This document shows positions 1-5,700 of a stretch of DNA of 6,097 nt, in pieces. The number at the start of each line of letters is the position of its first letter. Within the stretch, counting starts at the first letter, position 1. The DNA comes from Alkaliphilus sp. (GTDB lineage: Bacteria; Bacillota; Clostridia; Peptostreptococcales; Thermotaleaceae). Location of the stretch: assembly GCA_018335765.1 (NCBI GenBank), contig JAGXRU010000012.1, positions 1-6,097 of the forward strand. The letters run 5' to 3'. The notes beneath the pieces are model-generated. The model had not been told where the DNA came from, made no database searches, and saw nothing but the letters and a program-made list of their open reading frames with translations. The position numbers and the translations under genes are program-made.

Positions 1-272
1 GCCTGTGTTAATCCTTTGTTCTGTGATGGGGTACAAAGCTTTTGAATATACTCATAATATTCAAAATTAGTGCAAAGCTGAAAGGAATTATTGATCTCAA
101 TTATTTGTATGCCTCTATTCGCTAATTCATATTCGTTCTTTATATCTAACAAACATTTTTTCATAAACTCTCTCGGTTGCTCTAATACTTCAGAGATCAT
201 ATTGATATTTAGTGGTTCTCCCCAAGTAAATAACATAGCCTCGATAATTGCTTTGATTTTTTTTTCATCCAT
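1..272 (-). CDS. scpB: ScpB, segregation and condensation protein B (N-terminal part, runs off left edge)
   Basis: ScpB is the winged-helix kleisin-partner subunit of the bacterial SMC-ScpAB condensin complex, which compacts and segregates the chromosome. I translated this frame by hand: the first 90 residues are visible and it stays open to the window edge, so roughly half of a normal ScpB of about 190 residues is present. Family features are the start MDEKKIKAIIEAMLFTWGEP, the segment RGIQIIEINNSFQL near residues 53-66, and YEYIQKLCTPSQNKGLTQ near residues 73-90, which in ScpB leads into the second winged helix. The ATG at 272 lies 4 nt after a GAGGTG ribosome binding site (277-282). The gene starts 16 bp after the scpA stop, so the two are surely co-transcribed and probably translationally coupled. 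Identification is firm; only the C-terminal half is unseen. Confidence 0.95.
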   Translation of the reverse strand, partial: MDEKKIKAIIEAMLFTWGEPLNINMISEVLEQPREFMKKCLLDIKNEYELANRGIQIIEINNSFQLCTNFEYYEYIQKLCTPSQNKGLTQ

Positions 273-288
273 TTTACACCTCGAACCC

Positions 289-1026
289 TTATGTATTCCT
301 AGTAAAAATAATGTCGCCAAAAGATTTATCCTGTTTAATAAGAATATATTTGGCTTTAATCAGCTCTAAAACGGCTAGAAAGGTAATAATTGCTTCTGAT
401 TTGCTGGATGTAGCTGATATCAATTGATGAAAATATAAGAAATTTTGAACTAAAAATTGGTTTTTAATTTGGTCAATTTTATTTTCTATACTTATTTCCT
501 CTCGCTCAATTTCATTAGCTTTAGTTTTTTGTTCAAGCTTTTTATTTCTTTTAGAGAGAAGTTTATGAAAGGCATCCATAAGATCTTCAATATCCAAATC
601 AATTAATTCCTTAGCATCTTGTTCAATATATTGATCTAGCTCTTCTTGTGGTTTATAGAAAATTTTCCTGTATAAATCTTCACGTTTTTTAAATTCTTGA
701 GCCGCATTTTTGAATTTTTTATATTCAATTAATCTTCTTATTAAATCTTGCCTGAGATCTTCTTCGTCAATGTCTATTGAGAGCTGCTCTTCCTTTTTTT
801 CAGGCAAAAGCATTTTTGATTTAATTTCAATTAATGTTGCAGCCATTACCAAAAATTCAGATGTTATTTCCAAATCAAATATTTGTAGTGTATCTAAGTA
901 TTCTAGATATTGTTCTGTGATCTGGGCTATGGGAATATTATAGATGTCAACCTTTGATTTTTCAATTAAATGAAACAACAAATCAAACGGACCTTCAAAT
1001 GTTTCAAGCTTCACGGTATATGGCAT
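289..1026 (-). CDS. scpA: ScpA, segregation and condensation protein A (kleisin)
   Basis: ScpA is the kleisin subunit that bridges the two heads of the SMC dimer and carries ScpB on its middle segment. It acts on the nucleoid in chromosome condensation and segregation. The 245-residue product has the usual ScpA length (about 240-260). The diagnostic N-terminus reads VKLETFEGPFDLLFHLIEKS (residues 5-24), followed by DIYNIPIAQITEQYLEYL, the helical part that contacts the SMC neck. Residues about 85-190 are highly charged and Glu/Lys-rich, the expected flexible, ScpB-binding middle. Residues about 205-240 (SKSEAIITFLAVLELIKAKY) form the C-terminal winged helix that binds the SMC cap. The ATG at 1026 follows a GGGTG-type site 4 nt upstream. 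It lies 138 bp after dacF, behind a terminator, and immediately precedes scpB. I saw no convincing promoter in the 5' gap, only AT-rich matches. Confidence 0.97.
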   Translation of the reverse strand: MPYTVKLETFEGPFDLLFHLIEKSKVDIYNIPIAQITEQYLEYLDTLQIFDLEITSEFLVMAATLIEIKSKMLLPEKKEEQLSIDIDEEDLRQDLIRRLIEYKKFKNAAQEFKKREDLYRKIFYKPQEELDQYIEQDAKELIDLDIEDLMDAFHKLLSKRNKKLEQKTKANEIEREEISIENKIDQIKNQFLVQNFLYFHQLISATSSKSEAIITFLAVLELIKAKYILIKQDKSFGDIIFTRNT

Positions 1027-1111
1027 ACTTCACCCACTCAATCTAAAATATTTCCATTAGATAAAACTTAAATCTATTGTCTATTTTATCATTTATAGGT
1101 GAAAATTGCTA

Positions 1112-1143
1112 TAAAAATAAGGAACGGTTACAAACCACTCCCT
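1112..1143 (-). terminator. Rho-independent terminator after dacF
   Basis: On the minus strand, 1143-1119 folds into an 11-bp stem (AGGGAGTGGTT pairing with AACCGTTCCTT, including three G-T wobbles) around a TGT loop. It is followed directly by ATTTTTAT (1118-1111). It starts 21 nt beyond the dacF stop and lies upstream of scpA, so it should end or weaken the dacF transcript before scpAB. Stem, tight loop and T-run all fit an intrinsic terminator. Confidence 0.75.
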
Positions 1144-1164
1144 ACTTAAATGCAAACATCTTAT

Positions 1165-2331
1165 TCACTGCATGGTCTTACTTAAAATTCTGCCAAAAAT
1201 ATCTAAGAAGGATGCAGATAAAACTGCTTTTTCTGTTATGATATCAACCCGTCCTAGTTCTTGACCATCTTTCGTTATTATAATTTCCCCTACCTTTTGA
1301 CTTTTTTGGAGAGGTGCTTTTAAAACCTTTACTAAGACAATTTCCTTCTCCACTGTTTTTTCTTCACCTTTTTTTACTAAAGCACTTAAATCTTCCTTAG
1401 CAACAACATTTATTTTAGTTTCTTTGCCTTTTTCAACAGTCAGTTCTTCCACAATCTGATTTTTCTTTGCTATTGGCACACTGCTATAGGTGGCATATCC
1501 ATAATTAAATAGTTTCTTAGCTTCGGCAAACCTAATATCTGACGTTGGACTCCCCAATATTACAGATATGAGCGTCAATCCATTTTTTGTTGCAGAGGAA
1601 GAAAGACAATATTTTGCATCTGAAGTATAACCTGTTTTAATACCATTTGCTCCTGGATATGTCCTAATAAGTTTATTTGTATTTGTAAGTTCAAGAGTAG
1701 TCTGTTTTTTATGTGGAAGTCCTACCTTCATGGTAGACATCCAAATGGTTAACCAATCATGAACCTTAGGGTATTTTAATAGTTCTCTTGACATGAGAGC
1801 AATGTCATAAGCGGTGGAATAATGCCCTTCTTGAGGAAGACCGCTAGGATTCATAAATTGTGTATTGTTCATACCTAGTTCCATTGCCCGCTCATTCATT
1901 CTCTTTATGAATAATTCTTCTGTACCCGAGACATGCTCACCTATGGCAACGCAACCATCATTGGCAGATGCAACTGCAATGCCTTTCATAAGATCTTCCA
2001 CCGTCTTTTCTTCTCCAGGTTCTAGAAATAACTGACTACCTCCCATACTTGCTGCTCTTTCGCTAATTAAAACCTTATCTTCAAGGGTGATCATTTTGGT
2101 CTCTAGAGCCTCCATAACCAAGAGCATAGTCATTACCTTTGTTAAACTAGCCGGCGGAAGCTTATCATGGGCGTTTTTTTCATAAATTACTGTCCCGCTG
2201 CCTTTATCCATTAAAAGTGCTGCTTTGGCATTAATATCAAAGTCCACAGCATTTGATACTATTATAAAGCTATTAAATATTAACATAATGCATATTAAAA
2301 AACTAAAGAATGATAAATATCGAACCTTCAT
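1165..2331 (-). CDS. dacF: D-alanyl-D-alanine carboxypeptidase (DacF/PBP5-type, peptidase S11), secreted
   Basis: This is a low-molecular-weight penicillin-binding protein that removes the terminal D-Ala from peptidoglycan pentapeptides on the outer face of the membrane, which limits cross-linking. The 388-residue product has a signal peptide (residues 1-28: basic start, hydrophobic core FFSFLICIMLIF, likely cut after VSNA). All three active-site motifs are present: S62-L-T-K65 with the nucleophilic serine, S122-A-N124, and K232-T-G234. A PBP5 C-terminal beta domain follows at about 280-370. The last residues (SFLDIFGRILSKTMQ) form an amphipathic helix of the kind that anchors these enzymes to the membrane. 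I chose the ATG at 2331 because AAGGAGG (2340-2346) lies 8 nt upstream; an in-frame ATG at 2394 would hide the signal peptide behind 21 residues and has no ribosome binding site. The dacF name follows gene context; dacB-like paralogues cannot be excluded. Confidence 0.93.
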   Translation of the reverse strand: MKVRYLSFFSFLICIMLIFNSFIIVSNAVDFDINAKAALLMDKGSGTVIYEKNAHDKLPPASLTKVMTMLLVMEALETKMITLEDKVLISERAASMGGSQLFLEPGEEKTVEDLMKGIAVASANDGCVAIGEHVSGTEELFIKRMNERAMELGMNNTQFMNPSGLPQEGHYSTAYDIALMSRELLKYPKVHDWLTIWMSTMKVGLPHKKQTTLELTNTNKLIRTYPGANGIKTGYTSDAKYCLSSSATKNGLTLISVILGSPTSDIRFAEAKKLFNYGYATYSSVPIAKKNQIVEELTVEKGKETKINVVAKEDLSALVKKGEEKTVEKEIVLVKVLKAPLQKSQKVGEIIITKDGQELGRVDIITEKAVLSASFLDIFGRILSKTMQ

Positions 2332-2339
2332 TTTTAAAT

Positions 2340-2346
2340 CCTCCTT
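2340..2346 (-). promoter_or_regulatory. Ribosome binding site that sets the dacF start
   Basis: The minus strand reads AAGGAGG, a near-perfect match to the 16S anti-Shine-Dalgarno sequence, 8 nt before the ATG at 2331. The upstream in-frame ATG at 2394 is preceded by a TCCTCCT run, the complement of such a site, and so is not a plausible start. Confidence 0.85.
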
Positions 2347-2433
2347 GCATTGAGATTTAATTTTATTTTCCCACGATTTAGATTTGTTATGCATAGGAGG
2401 ATAAGTAGCGTATTAGCGTAATGCTTGTAAAAT

Positions 2434-3759
2434 TTACATATTCTTAATGCCTTGACTGGAAACAATTGCCTTAATAAGCTTTGGTAACTGAACTTGTTCT
2501 TTGGAAAAACAAAAGGCACCATTGACTATGGAAGATGCTTGTTCTAGTTTCATATCCATATTGGTATACAGAGTTGCTATTGGTTGATTCTCTAAGATTT
2601 TATCTCCGATCCTACCATGTAGAATTAACCCTGCTGATAAATCAATAACAGAGTGCTTGCTTTCTCTTCCTGCACCTAAAATAAGAGCAGCCAACCCAAT
2701 CTCATCAGCCTTGATCGTTTCTATATATCCATCAGCTTTGGCTTTAACGCTATAGATATATTTTGCTTCTGGCAGTAGTGAAGGATCATCAATCACTGAT
2801 AAATCTCCTCCTTGAGCGGCTATAAACTCTTTGAACTTTTCAAAAGCCTTTCCAGATACTAATTTATCATTTACCATTTCTAGGGCTTCTTCTATATTTT
2901 TGGCTTTTTCAGCTAACAAAACCATGTTACTGGCAAGATAAACACAAAGTTGTTTGAGATCTTGAGGACCTTCATTTTTTAAAGTTTGAATTGCTTCCTT
3001 TACTTCTAAAGAATTTCCTACAGCATTACCTAAAGGCTGGTTCATATCTGTCAGTATTGCCACAGTATTTTTCTTCGCCTGTTCTCCTATATCGACCATT
3101 TGTTGTGCCAAAATAAGACCTTGTTCCTCATTTTTCATAAAAGCACCACTACCTATTTTAACATCCAGTAGTATGGCATCCGTACCTGCTGCAAGCTTTT
3201 TACTCATTATACTGCTGGCTATTAATCCTATATTATCCACTGTTGCGGTAACATCTCTTAAGGCATAAAGCTTTTTATCAGCAGGAGCCAAATCGGCTGA
3301 TTGTCCTATTACAGACAATTTAACCCTGTTAACTATATCAATGAATCTTTTGTCTGACATTTCTACTTGAAATCCCCTTATGGATTCAAGCTTATCTATA
3401 GTCCCTCCGGTATGTCCTAGTCCCCTCCCTGACATTTTTGCAACAGGAACACCACAGGCGGCAACCAAAGGTCCGACTATCAGCGTCGTAGTATCTCCTA
3501 CTCCACCCGTGCTGTGCTTATCCACTTTAATGCCATCAATATCTGATAAATCTATAACATCACCAGACATCATCATAGCTTCAGTTAAATAAAAGATTTC
3601 TTTATTACTCAAATCCTTGAAATATATAGCCATCAACAAAGAAGCTACCTGATAATCTGGTATCTGATCTTTTGTATAACCCTCAACTACAAATCTTAAT
3701 TCATCTCTCGTCAGTTCATAACCTTCTCTTTTCTTATAAATGATGTCTACCATTCTCAT
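2434..3759 (-). CDS. pdp: Pyrimidine-nucleoside phosphorylase
   Basis: This cytosolic enzyme splits uridine, thymidine or deoxyuridine with phosphate into the free base and (deoxy)ribose-1-phosphate for nucleoside salvage. The 441-residue product matches the family length of about 430-440. Residues 1-70 form the small helical domain (MRMVDIIYKKREGYELTRDE). Phosphate-binding K81-H-S-T-G-G and the family signature S110-G-R-G-x-x-H-T-G-G-T-x-D-x-x-E125 follow. R168, S183 and K187 fall where the pyrimidine-binding Arg, Ser and Lys of thymidine phosphorylase lie (R171, S186, K190 in E. coli). The C-terminal third is the lid domain with GYIETIKADEIGLAALILGAG. The start at 3759 is chosen because GGGGTG (3767-3772) lies 7 nt upstream; the ATG at 3774 would place this site inside the gene. 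A broad-specificity Pdp is more likely than a strict thymidine phosphorylase (deoA) in Firmicutes, but substrate range cannot be read from sequence alone. Confidence 0.94.
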   Translation of the reverse strand: MRMVDIIYKKREGYELTRDELRFVVEGYTKDQIPDYQVASLLMAIYFKDLSNKEIFYLTEAMMMSGDVIDLSDIDGIKVDKHSTGGVGDTTTLIVGPLVAACGVPVAKMSGRGLGHTGGTIDKLESIRGFQVEMSDKRFIDIVNRVKLSVIGQSADLAPADKKLYALRDVTATVDNIGLIASSIMSKKLAAGTDAILLDVKIGSGAFMKNEEQGLILAQQMVDIGEQAKKNTVAILTDMNQPLGNAVGNSLEVKEAIQTLKNEGPQDLKQLCVYLASNMVLLAEKAKNIEEALEMVNDKLVSGKAFEKFKEFIAAQGGDLSVIDDPSLLPEAKYIYSVKAKADGYIETIKADEIGLAALILGAGRESKHSVIDLSAGLILHGRIGDKILENQPIATLYTNMDMKLEQASSIVNGAFCFSKEQVQLPKLIKAIVSSQGIKNM

Positions 3760-3766
3760 AACATTA

Positions 3767-3772
3767 CACCCC
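3767..3772 (-). promoter_or_regulatory. Ribosome binding site that sets the pdp start
   Basis: GGGGTG on the minus strand lies 7 nt before the ATG at 3759. It excludes the upstream ATG at 3774, which has only an AT-rich leader, and gives the family-typical start MRMVDI. Confidence 0.65.
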
Positions 3773-3814
3773 ATTATATATTTTTCAAAATAGTTAATTT
3801 GCTCATTACTTGAT

Positions 3815-3820
3815 ATTATA
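3815..3820 (-). promoter_or_regulatory. Candidate -10 element upstream of pdp
   Basis: A perfect TATAAT on the minus strand lies about 55 nt before the pdp ATG in an AT-rich gap. No good -35 hexamer sits 16-18 nt further upstream and there is no extended TG, so it may be a chance match in AT-rich DNA. If real, pdp-dacF can be transcribed separately from xerD. Confidence 0.3.
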
Positions 3821-3849
3821 CCCTAAACATTAATCATATGCTTTAAGGG

Positions 3850-3879
3850 AATACAAAAGATTAAGAGCCTTAGGCTCTT
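3850..3879 (-). terminator. Hairpin overlapping the xerD stop codon, possible terminator
   Basis: The minus strand has a perfect 7-bp inverted repeat AAGAGCC / GGCTCTT (3879-3873 and 3869-3863) whose 3-nt loop is the xerD stop codon TAA. AATCTTTTGTATT follows, which is only moderately T-rich, so termination may be partial. The left arm encodes the last residues of XerD (Arg-Ala). Confidence 0.5.
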
Positions 3880-4757
3880 GGATGTGCTTTATTATATACT
3901 TCTTTAATCTTATTTCTAGGAATAAGATTATAAATCTGAGTAGTCGAAATATCTGAATGTCCCAACATTTCTTGTACTGATCTCAAATCGGCACCGTTTT
4001 GAATCAAATGTGTTGCAAATGAATGCCTTAGTGTATGTGGAGTAATTTTTTTATTTATCTTGGCCTTTTGTGTATAGCTTTTAATAATTTTCCAAAAACC
4101 TTGTCTAGTTAATCTAGTACCACGATAGTTCACAAATAATGCTTGCTCAAGTTCTTCCTTTATCAGTATAGTCCTGCAATTTTTCATATAATTTTCTATG
4201 GCAATTTTGGCCATAGAACCAAGCGGTATTATTCTTTCCTTAGAATTTCCACTTAGGCATTTAATATAATTTATTTCCAAATTGAGATGTGTATAATCTA
4301 GAGAAACCAATTCTGAAACTCTAATTCCTGTAGCATATAATAACTCAAGCATAGCCTTATCCCTTATCCCCTTTTCGCTGATAGCATCAGGTTGAGACAG
4401 GAGTAGTTCTACTTCTTTTAATGAAAGTACTTTAGGAGCTTTTTTTTCGGATTTCGGTGTTTCTAAATTAATAGTAGGGTCTTTACTAATATGATTTTCA
4501 CTCATGAGAAAATGAGAAAAGGAACGTATTGAAGCTAAATTTCTAGAAATAGTAGCAGTTGCCTTGCCTTTTTTTTGCAAGTATAACAAATATGTAATAA
4601 TAGTTGTCTTATTTGTTTCTTTAAAGTCAGTGATTTGCCTTTCTGTGAGAAAATGAATAAATTGGTTTATATCCCTTTTATAAGATTCTAAAGTATTTTT
4701 TGATAATTCTCTTTCATGTTCTAAATAATTAATAAAACTATTTAAAATAATATCCAT
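3870..4757 (-). CDS. xerD: Site-specific tyrosine recombinase XerD
   Basis: XerD works with XerC at the dif site to resolve chromosome dimers before division. The 295-residue product has the usual length. Residues 1-85 are the core-binding SAM-like domain (FINYLEHERELSKNTLESY). Residues about 105-290 are the catalytic domain with the complete active site: R146 (ATGIRVSEL), K173 (NSKERIIPL), H241 and R244 (HTLRHSFATHL), H267 (LGHSDISTT) and the nucleophile Y276. The ending KEVYNKAHPRA is typical of the XerC/XerD group and argues against a phage or integron integrase. An oddity is YNLI at the nucleophile where YTHV or YTHI is usual. The ATG at 4757 has GGGG (4767-4770) 9 nt upstream. Position next to pdp and dacF supports XerD over XerC. 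A 57-bp block of tandem repeats begins 24 bp upstream. Confidence 0.93.
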   Translation of the reverse strand: MDIILNSFINYLEHERELSKNTLESYKRDINQFIHFLTERQITDFKETNKTTIITYLLYLQKKGKATATISRNLASIRSFSHFLMSENHISKDPTINLETPKSEKKAPKVLSLKEVELLLSQPDAISEKGIRDKAMLELLYATGIRVSELVSLDYTHLNLEINYIKCLSGNSKERIIPLGSMAKIAIENYMKNCRTILIKEELEQALFVNYRGTRLTRQGFWKIIKSYTQKAKINKKITPHTLRHSFATHLIQNGADLRSVQEMLGHSDISTTQIYNLIPRNKIKEVYNKAHPRA

Positions 4758-4781
4758 TTAGCTTGTCCCCTTTATTCATAT

Positions 4782-4838
4782 ATGCTCAAATACTACTATT
4801 ATGCTCCAATATTACTATTATGTTCAAATATTACTATT
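4782..4838. repeat. Three tandem 19-bp repeats upstream of xerD
   Basis: Three head-to-tail 19-bp units lie at 4782-4800, 4801-4819 and 4820-4838. They read ATGCTCAAATACTACTATT, ATGCTCCAATATTACTATT and ATGTTCAAATATTACTATT, with two or three differences between any pair. They sit between xerD and the transposase remnant. On the minus strand each unit carries a TTGAAC/TTGGAG/TTGAGC core and the unit junctions create CATAAT, so a -35-like and a -10-like element 18 nt apart recur each period. Overlapping promoters, iterated protein sites or simple slippage are all possible. There are no spacers, so this is not a CRISPR array. Confidence 0.85.
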
Positions 4839-4860
4839 CAACATATATTTCAAAAATCCT

Positions 4861-5136
4861 TCATGGTTTAATACAGAAAATATTTTGAAAAATAATAAAG
4901 ATAAGGGGTCTTGGTATATTTTCTACAGGTGTATTTTTCCCATCAAAGTTATATACTCCTAAAAAGTTCATATGTTCTAAACCTAGATGAGCTATATGTC
5001 TGAGTAAATTATCATCCATTCCTTGAGTAACTTTTAAATGTTCAGTAATCTGATGTAGATAAGTAGTATTCCATATGTTTATAGCATTAATCAAGAATAT
5101 CATAAAATACAACAACAGACAGCACATGCAACGCAT
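4861..5136 (-). pseudogene. Remnant of a Tn3-family transposase (C-terminal fragment)
   Basis: The 91-residue frame contains a clear match to the extreme C-terminus of Tn3-family transposases. LINAINIWNTTYL (15-27) matches the conserved NAI-x-x-WNT-x-YL, DDNLLRHIAHLGLEHMNFLG (41-60) matches the D-x-LL-x-H-x-x-x-LG-x-EH-x-N-x-x-G block, and RPL (76-78) matches the terminal RPL. The homologous part is about 4903-5094. Full enzymes are about 1000 residues, so more than 90% of the gene, including the DDE catalytic domain, is missing. The first 14 residues (MRCMCCLLLYFMIF) do not match well and probably reflect decay or a frameshift; the 13 residues after RPL suggest that the original stop was lost. 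No start signal is visible. No resolvase or convincing second transposon end is present, so this is a dead scar and not a mobile element. Confidence 0.75.
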
Positions 5137-5157
5137 TTATTTTTGAATTTGACACAA

Positions 5158-5180
5158 AAAAGCCGCTGATTAGCGGTTTT
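5158..5180 (-). terminator. Orphan intrinsic terminator hairpin
   Basis: CCGCT (5163-5167) and AGCGG (5172-5176) pair around a GATT loop, extended outward by a G-T wobble and A-T pairs. Reading leftward, the stem is followed by CTTTTTTG, a good terminator tail; reading rightward it is followed only by TTTT. No leftward gene lies to its right in the window, so it has lost its gene, belongs to the old transposon, or insulates the leftward operon. Confidence 0.6.
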
Positions 5181-5242
5181 GCTAATAATTATTTAGTTGG
5201 CAACTGTCGAAAACCCGAAACAAGCGTACTTTAAAAGTCATG

Positions 5243-5256
5243 GGTCAATACTGACC
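5243..5256. promoter_or_regulatory. Dyad GGTCA-ATAC-TGACC upstream of the rightward promoter, possible operator
   Basis: A perfect 5-bp inverted repeat with a 4-nt loop lies 23 nt upstream of the -35 box at 5280. There is no T-run, so a terminator is unlikely; a binding site for a dimeric regulator is possible. A 5-bp arm could occur by chance. Confidence 0.3.
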
Positions 5257-5279
5257 TACCACACCTACCATAAATCTTA

Positions 5280-5308
5280 TTGACGATATATGCAAGTATA
5301 GGTATAAT
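5280..5308 (+). promoter_or_regulatory. Sigma-A promoter for the exported GIY-YIG locus
   Basis: TTGACG (5280-5285) and TATAAT (5303-5308) are separated by exactly 17 bp, giving 11 of 12 consensus bases at ideal spacing. Transcription would begin near 5315 and leave a leader of about 47 nt before the ATG at 5362. This is the best promoter match seen in the window and implies that the rightward gene is independently expressed. Confidence 0.8.
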
Positions 5309-5350
5309 TTAACAAAAGCTATATCCAGATTATTTTATATTTTTATATTG

Positions 5351-5355
5351 AGGAG
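5351..5355 (+). promoter_or_regulatory. Ribosome binding site that sets the start at 5362
   Basis: AGGAG abuts the ATG at 5356 with no spacer, which makes that codon unusable. It stands 6 nt before the next in-frame ATG at 5362, a normal distance. The shorter start is therefore preferred. Confidence 0.7.
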
Positions 5356-5361
5356 ATGAAT

Positions 5362-5700
5362 ATGATTTTTAAGCACCAATCACTAAGTATTACGTACATT
5401 GCATACCTGAAACTTCTTGGAAATATTAATTGGCGTAAAACAACAGCAATTTTATTATGCTTGATGCTTGCGTTCGGCCATATTCCAGCAAGTAGTTCAG
5501 CACTCTCAAATCATGTAATGGATTTAATTGTGGGATATGGGTTAAGTGAATCCTCTGTCGAAACGACTAATACGGAAAACGGTGTTGCAGATACCTCATC
5601 CAGCGAAACGAATGAAAATACATCAGACACAAATCTATTAAATCTGACAGATGAATCGGCAATCGATGAATCAGAACAAGTTCTATCGAAACTCCTTTGA
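5362..5700 (+). CDS. Exported protein, N-terminal portion of a frameshifted GIY-YIG toxin-like gene
   Basis: This 112-residue frame looks like the secretion end of a larger protein. Residues about 23-48 form a signal peptide: basic NWRKT, hydrophobic AILLCLMLAFGHI, then small residues (PASSSA) for signal peptidase cleavage. A longer than usual, weakly hydrophobic stretch precedes it. After a short SNHVMDLIVGYGL segment, residues about 63-108 are acidic and rich in Ser, Thr, Asn and Glu, as in an extended linker outside the cell. The frame stops at TGA 5698-5700. However, the acidic, Glu/Ser-rich composition continues in another frame that overlaps it from 5670 and leads into a nuclease domain, so I infer one gene broken by an indel. 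Promoter and ribosome binding site are intact. On its own it could also be taken for a small secreted protein of unknown function; I do not recognise a named family for this part. Confidence 0.65.
   Translation: MIFKHQSLSITYIAYLKLLGNINWRKTTAILLCLMLAFGHIPASSSALSNHVMDLIVGYGLSESSVETTNTENGVADTSSSETNENTSDTNLLNLTDESAIDESEQVLSKLL

Noticed and set aside
91..369. Plus-strand frame of 92 residues.
   Set aside because: It lies antisense to scpB and the end of scpA, has no ribosome binding site and has a composition typical of a complement-strand shadow. The same holds for plus-strand frames at 710-943 and 3380-3592.
2332..2394. 21-residue N-terminal extension of the carboxypeptidase frame (ATG at 2394).
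   Set aside because: It has no ribosome binding site, would bury the signal peptide, and an AAGGAGG site sits 8 nt before the ATG at 2331.
2406..2421. Two adjacent copies of an 8-bp unit (TAGCGTAT, TAGCGTAA) in the pdp-dacF gap.
   Set aside because: Too short and only two copies; chance is sufficient and no promoter or hairpin role is visible.
2334..2522. 62-residue minus-strand frame overlapping the pdp end and the dacF start.
   Set aside because: It shadows the real genes in another frame, has no family match and overlaps both genes.
3870..4757. xerD as a mobile-element integrase linked to the accessory DNA.
   Set aside because: The protein ends in the chromosomal XerC/XerD-type HPRA tail and sits in the conserved pdp-dacF neighbourhood, so it is the host dimer-resolution recombinase.
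4782..4838. CRISPR array.
   Set aside because: The 19-bp units are directly adjacent with no spacers and there are no cas genes.
4905..4910. GGGGTC, the first bases of many Tn3-family terminal inverted repeats, at the end of the transposase remnant.
   Set aside because: It falls inside the codons for the conserved RPL, the following bases do not match a 38-bp Tn3 end that I know, and no partner end is seen. Six bases are not enough to call a transposon boundary.
5195..5205. Short palindrome AGTTG-G-CAACT as attachment site or operator.
   Set aside because: Only 5-bp arms with a 1-nt centre in AT-rich DNA, no duplicate in the window and no adjacent integrase target logic.
5670..5700. Programmed -1 ribosomal frameshift joining the two halves of the exported protein.
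   Set aside because: No X-XXY-YYZ slippery heptamer is present in the 31-nt overlap and no strong pseudoknot-like structure follows, so a plain indel is more likely.
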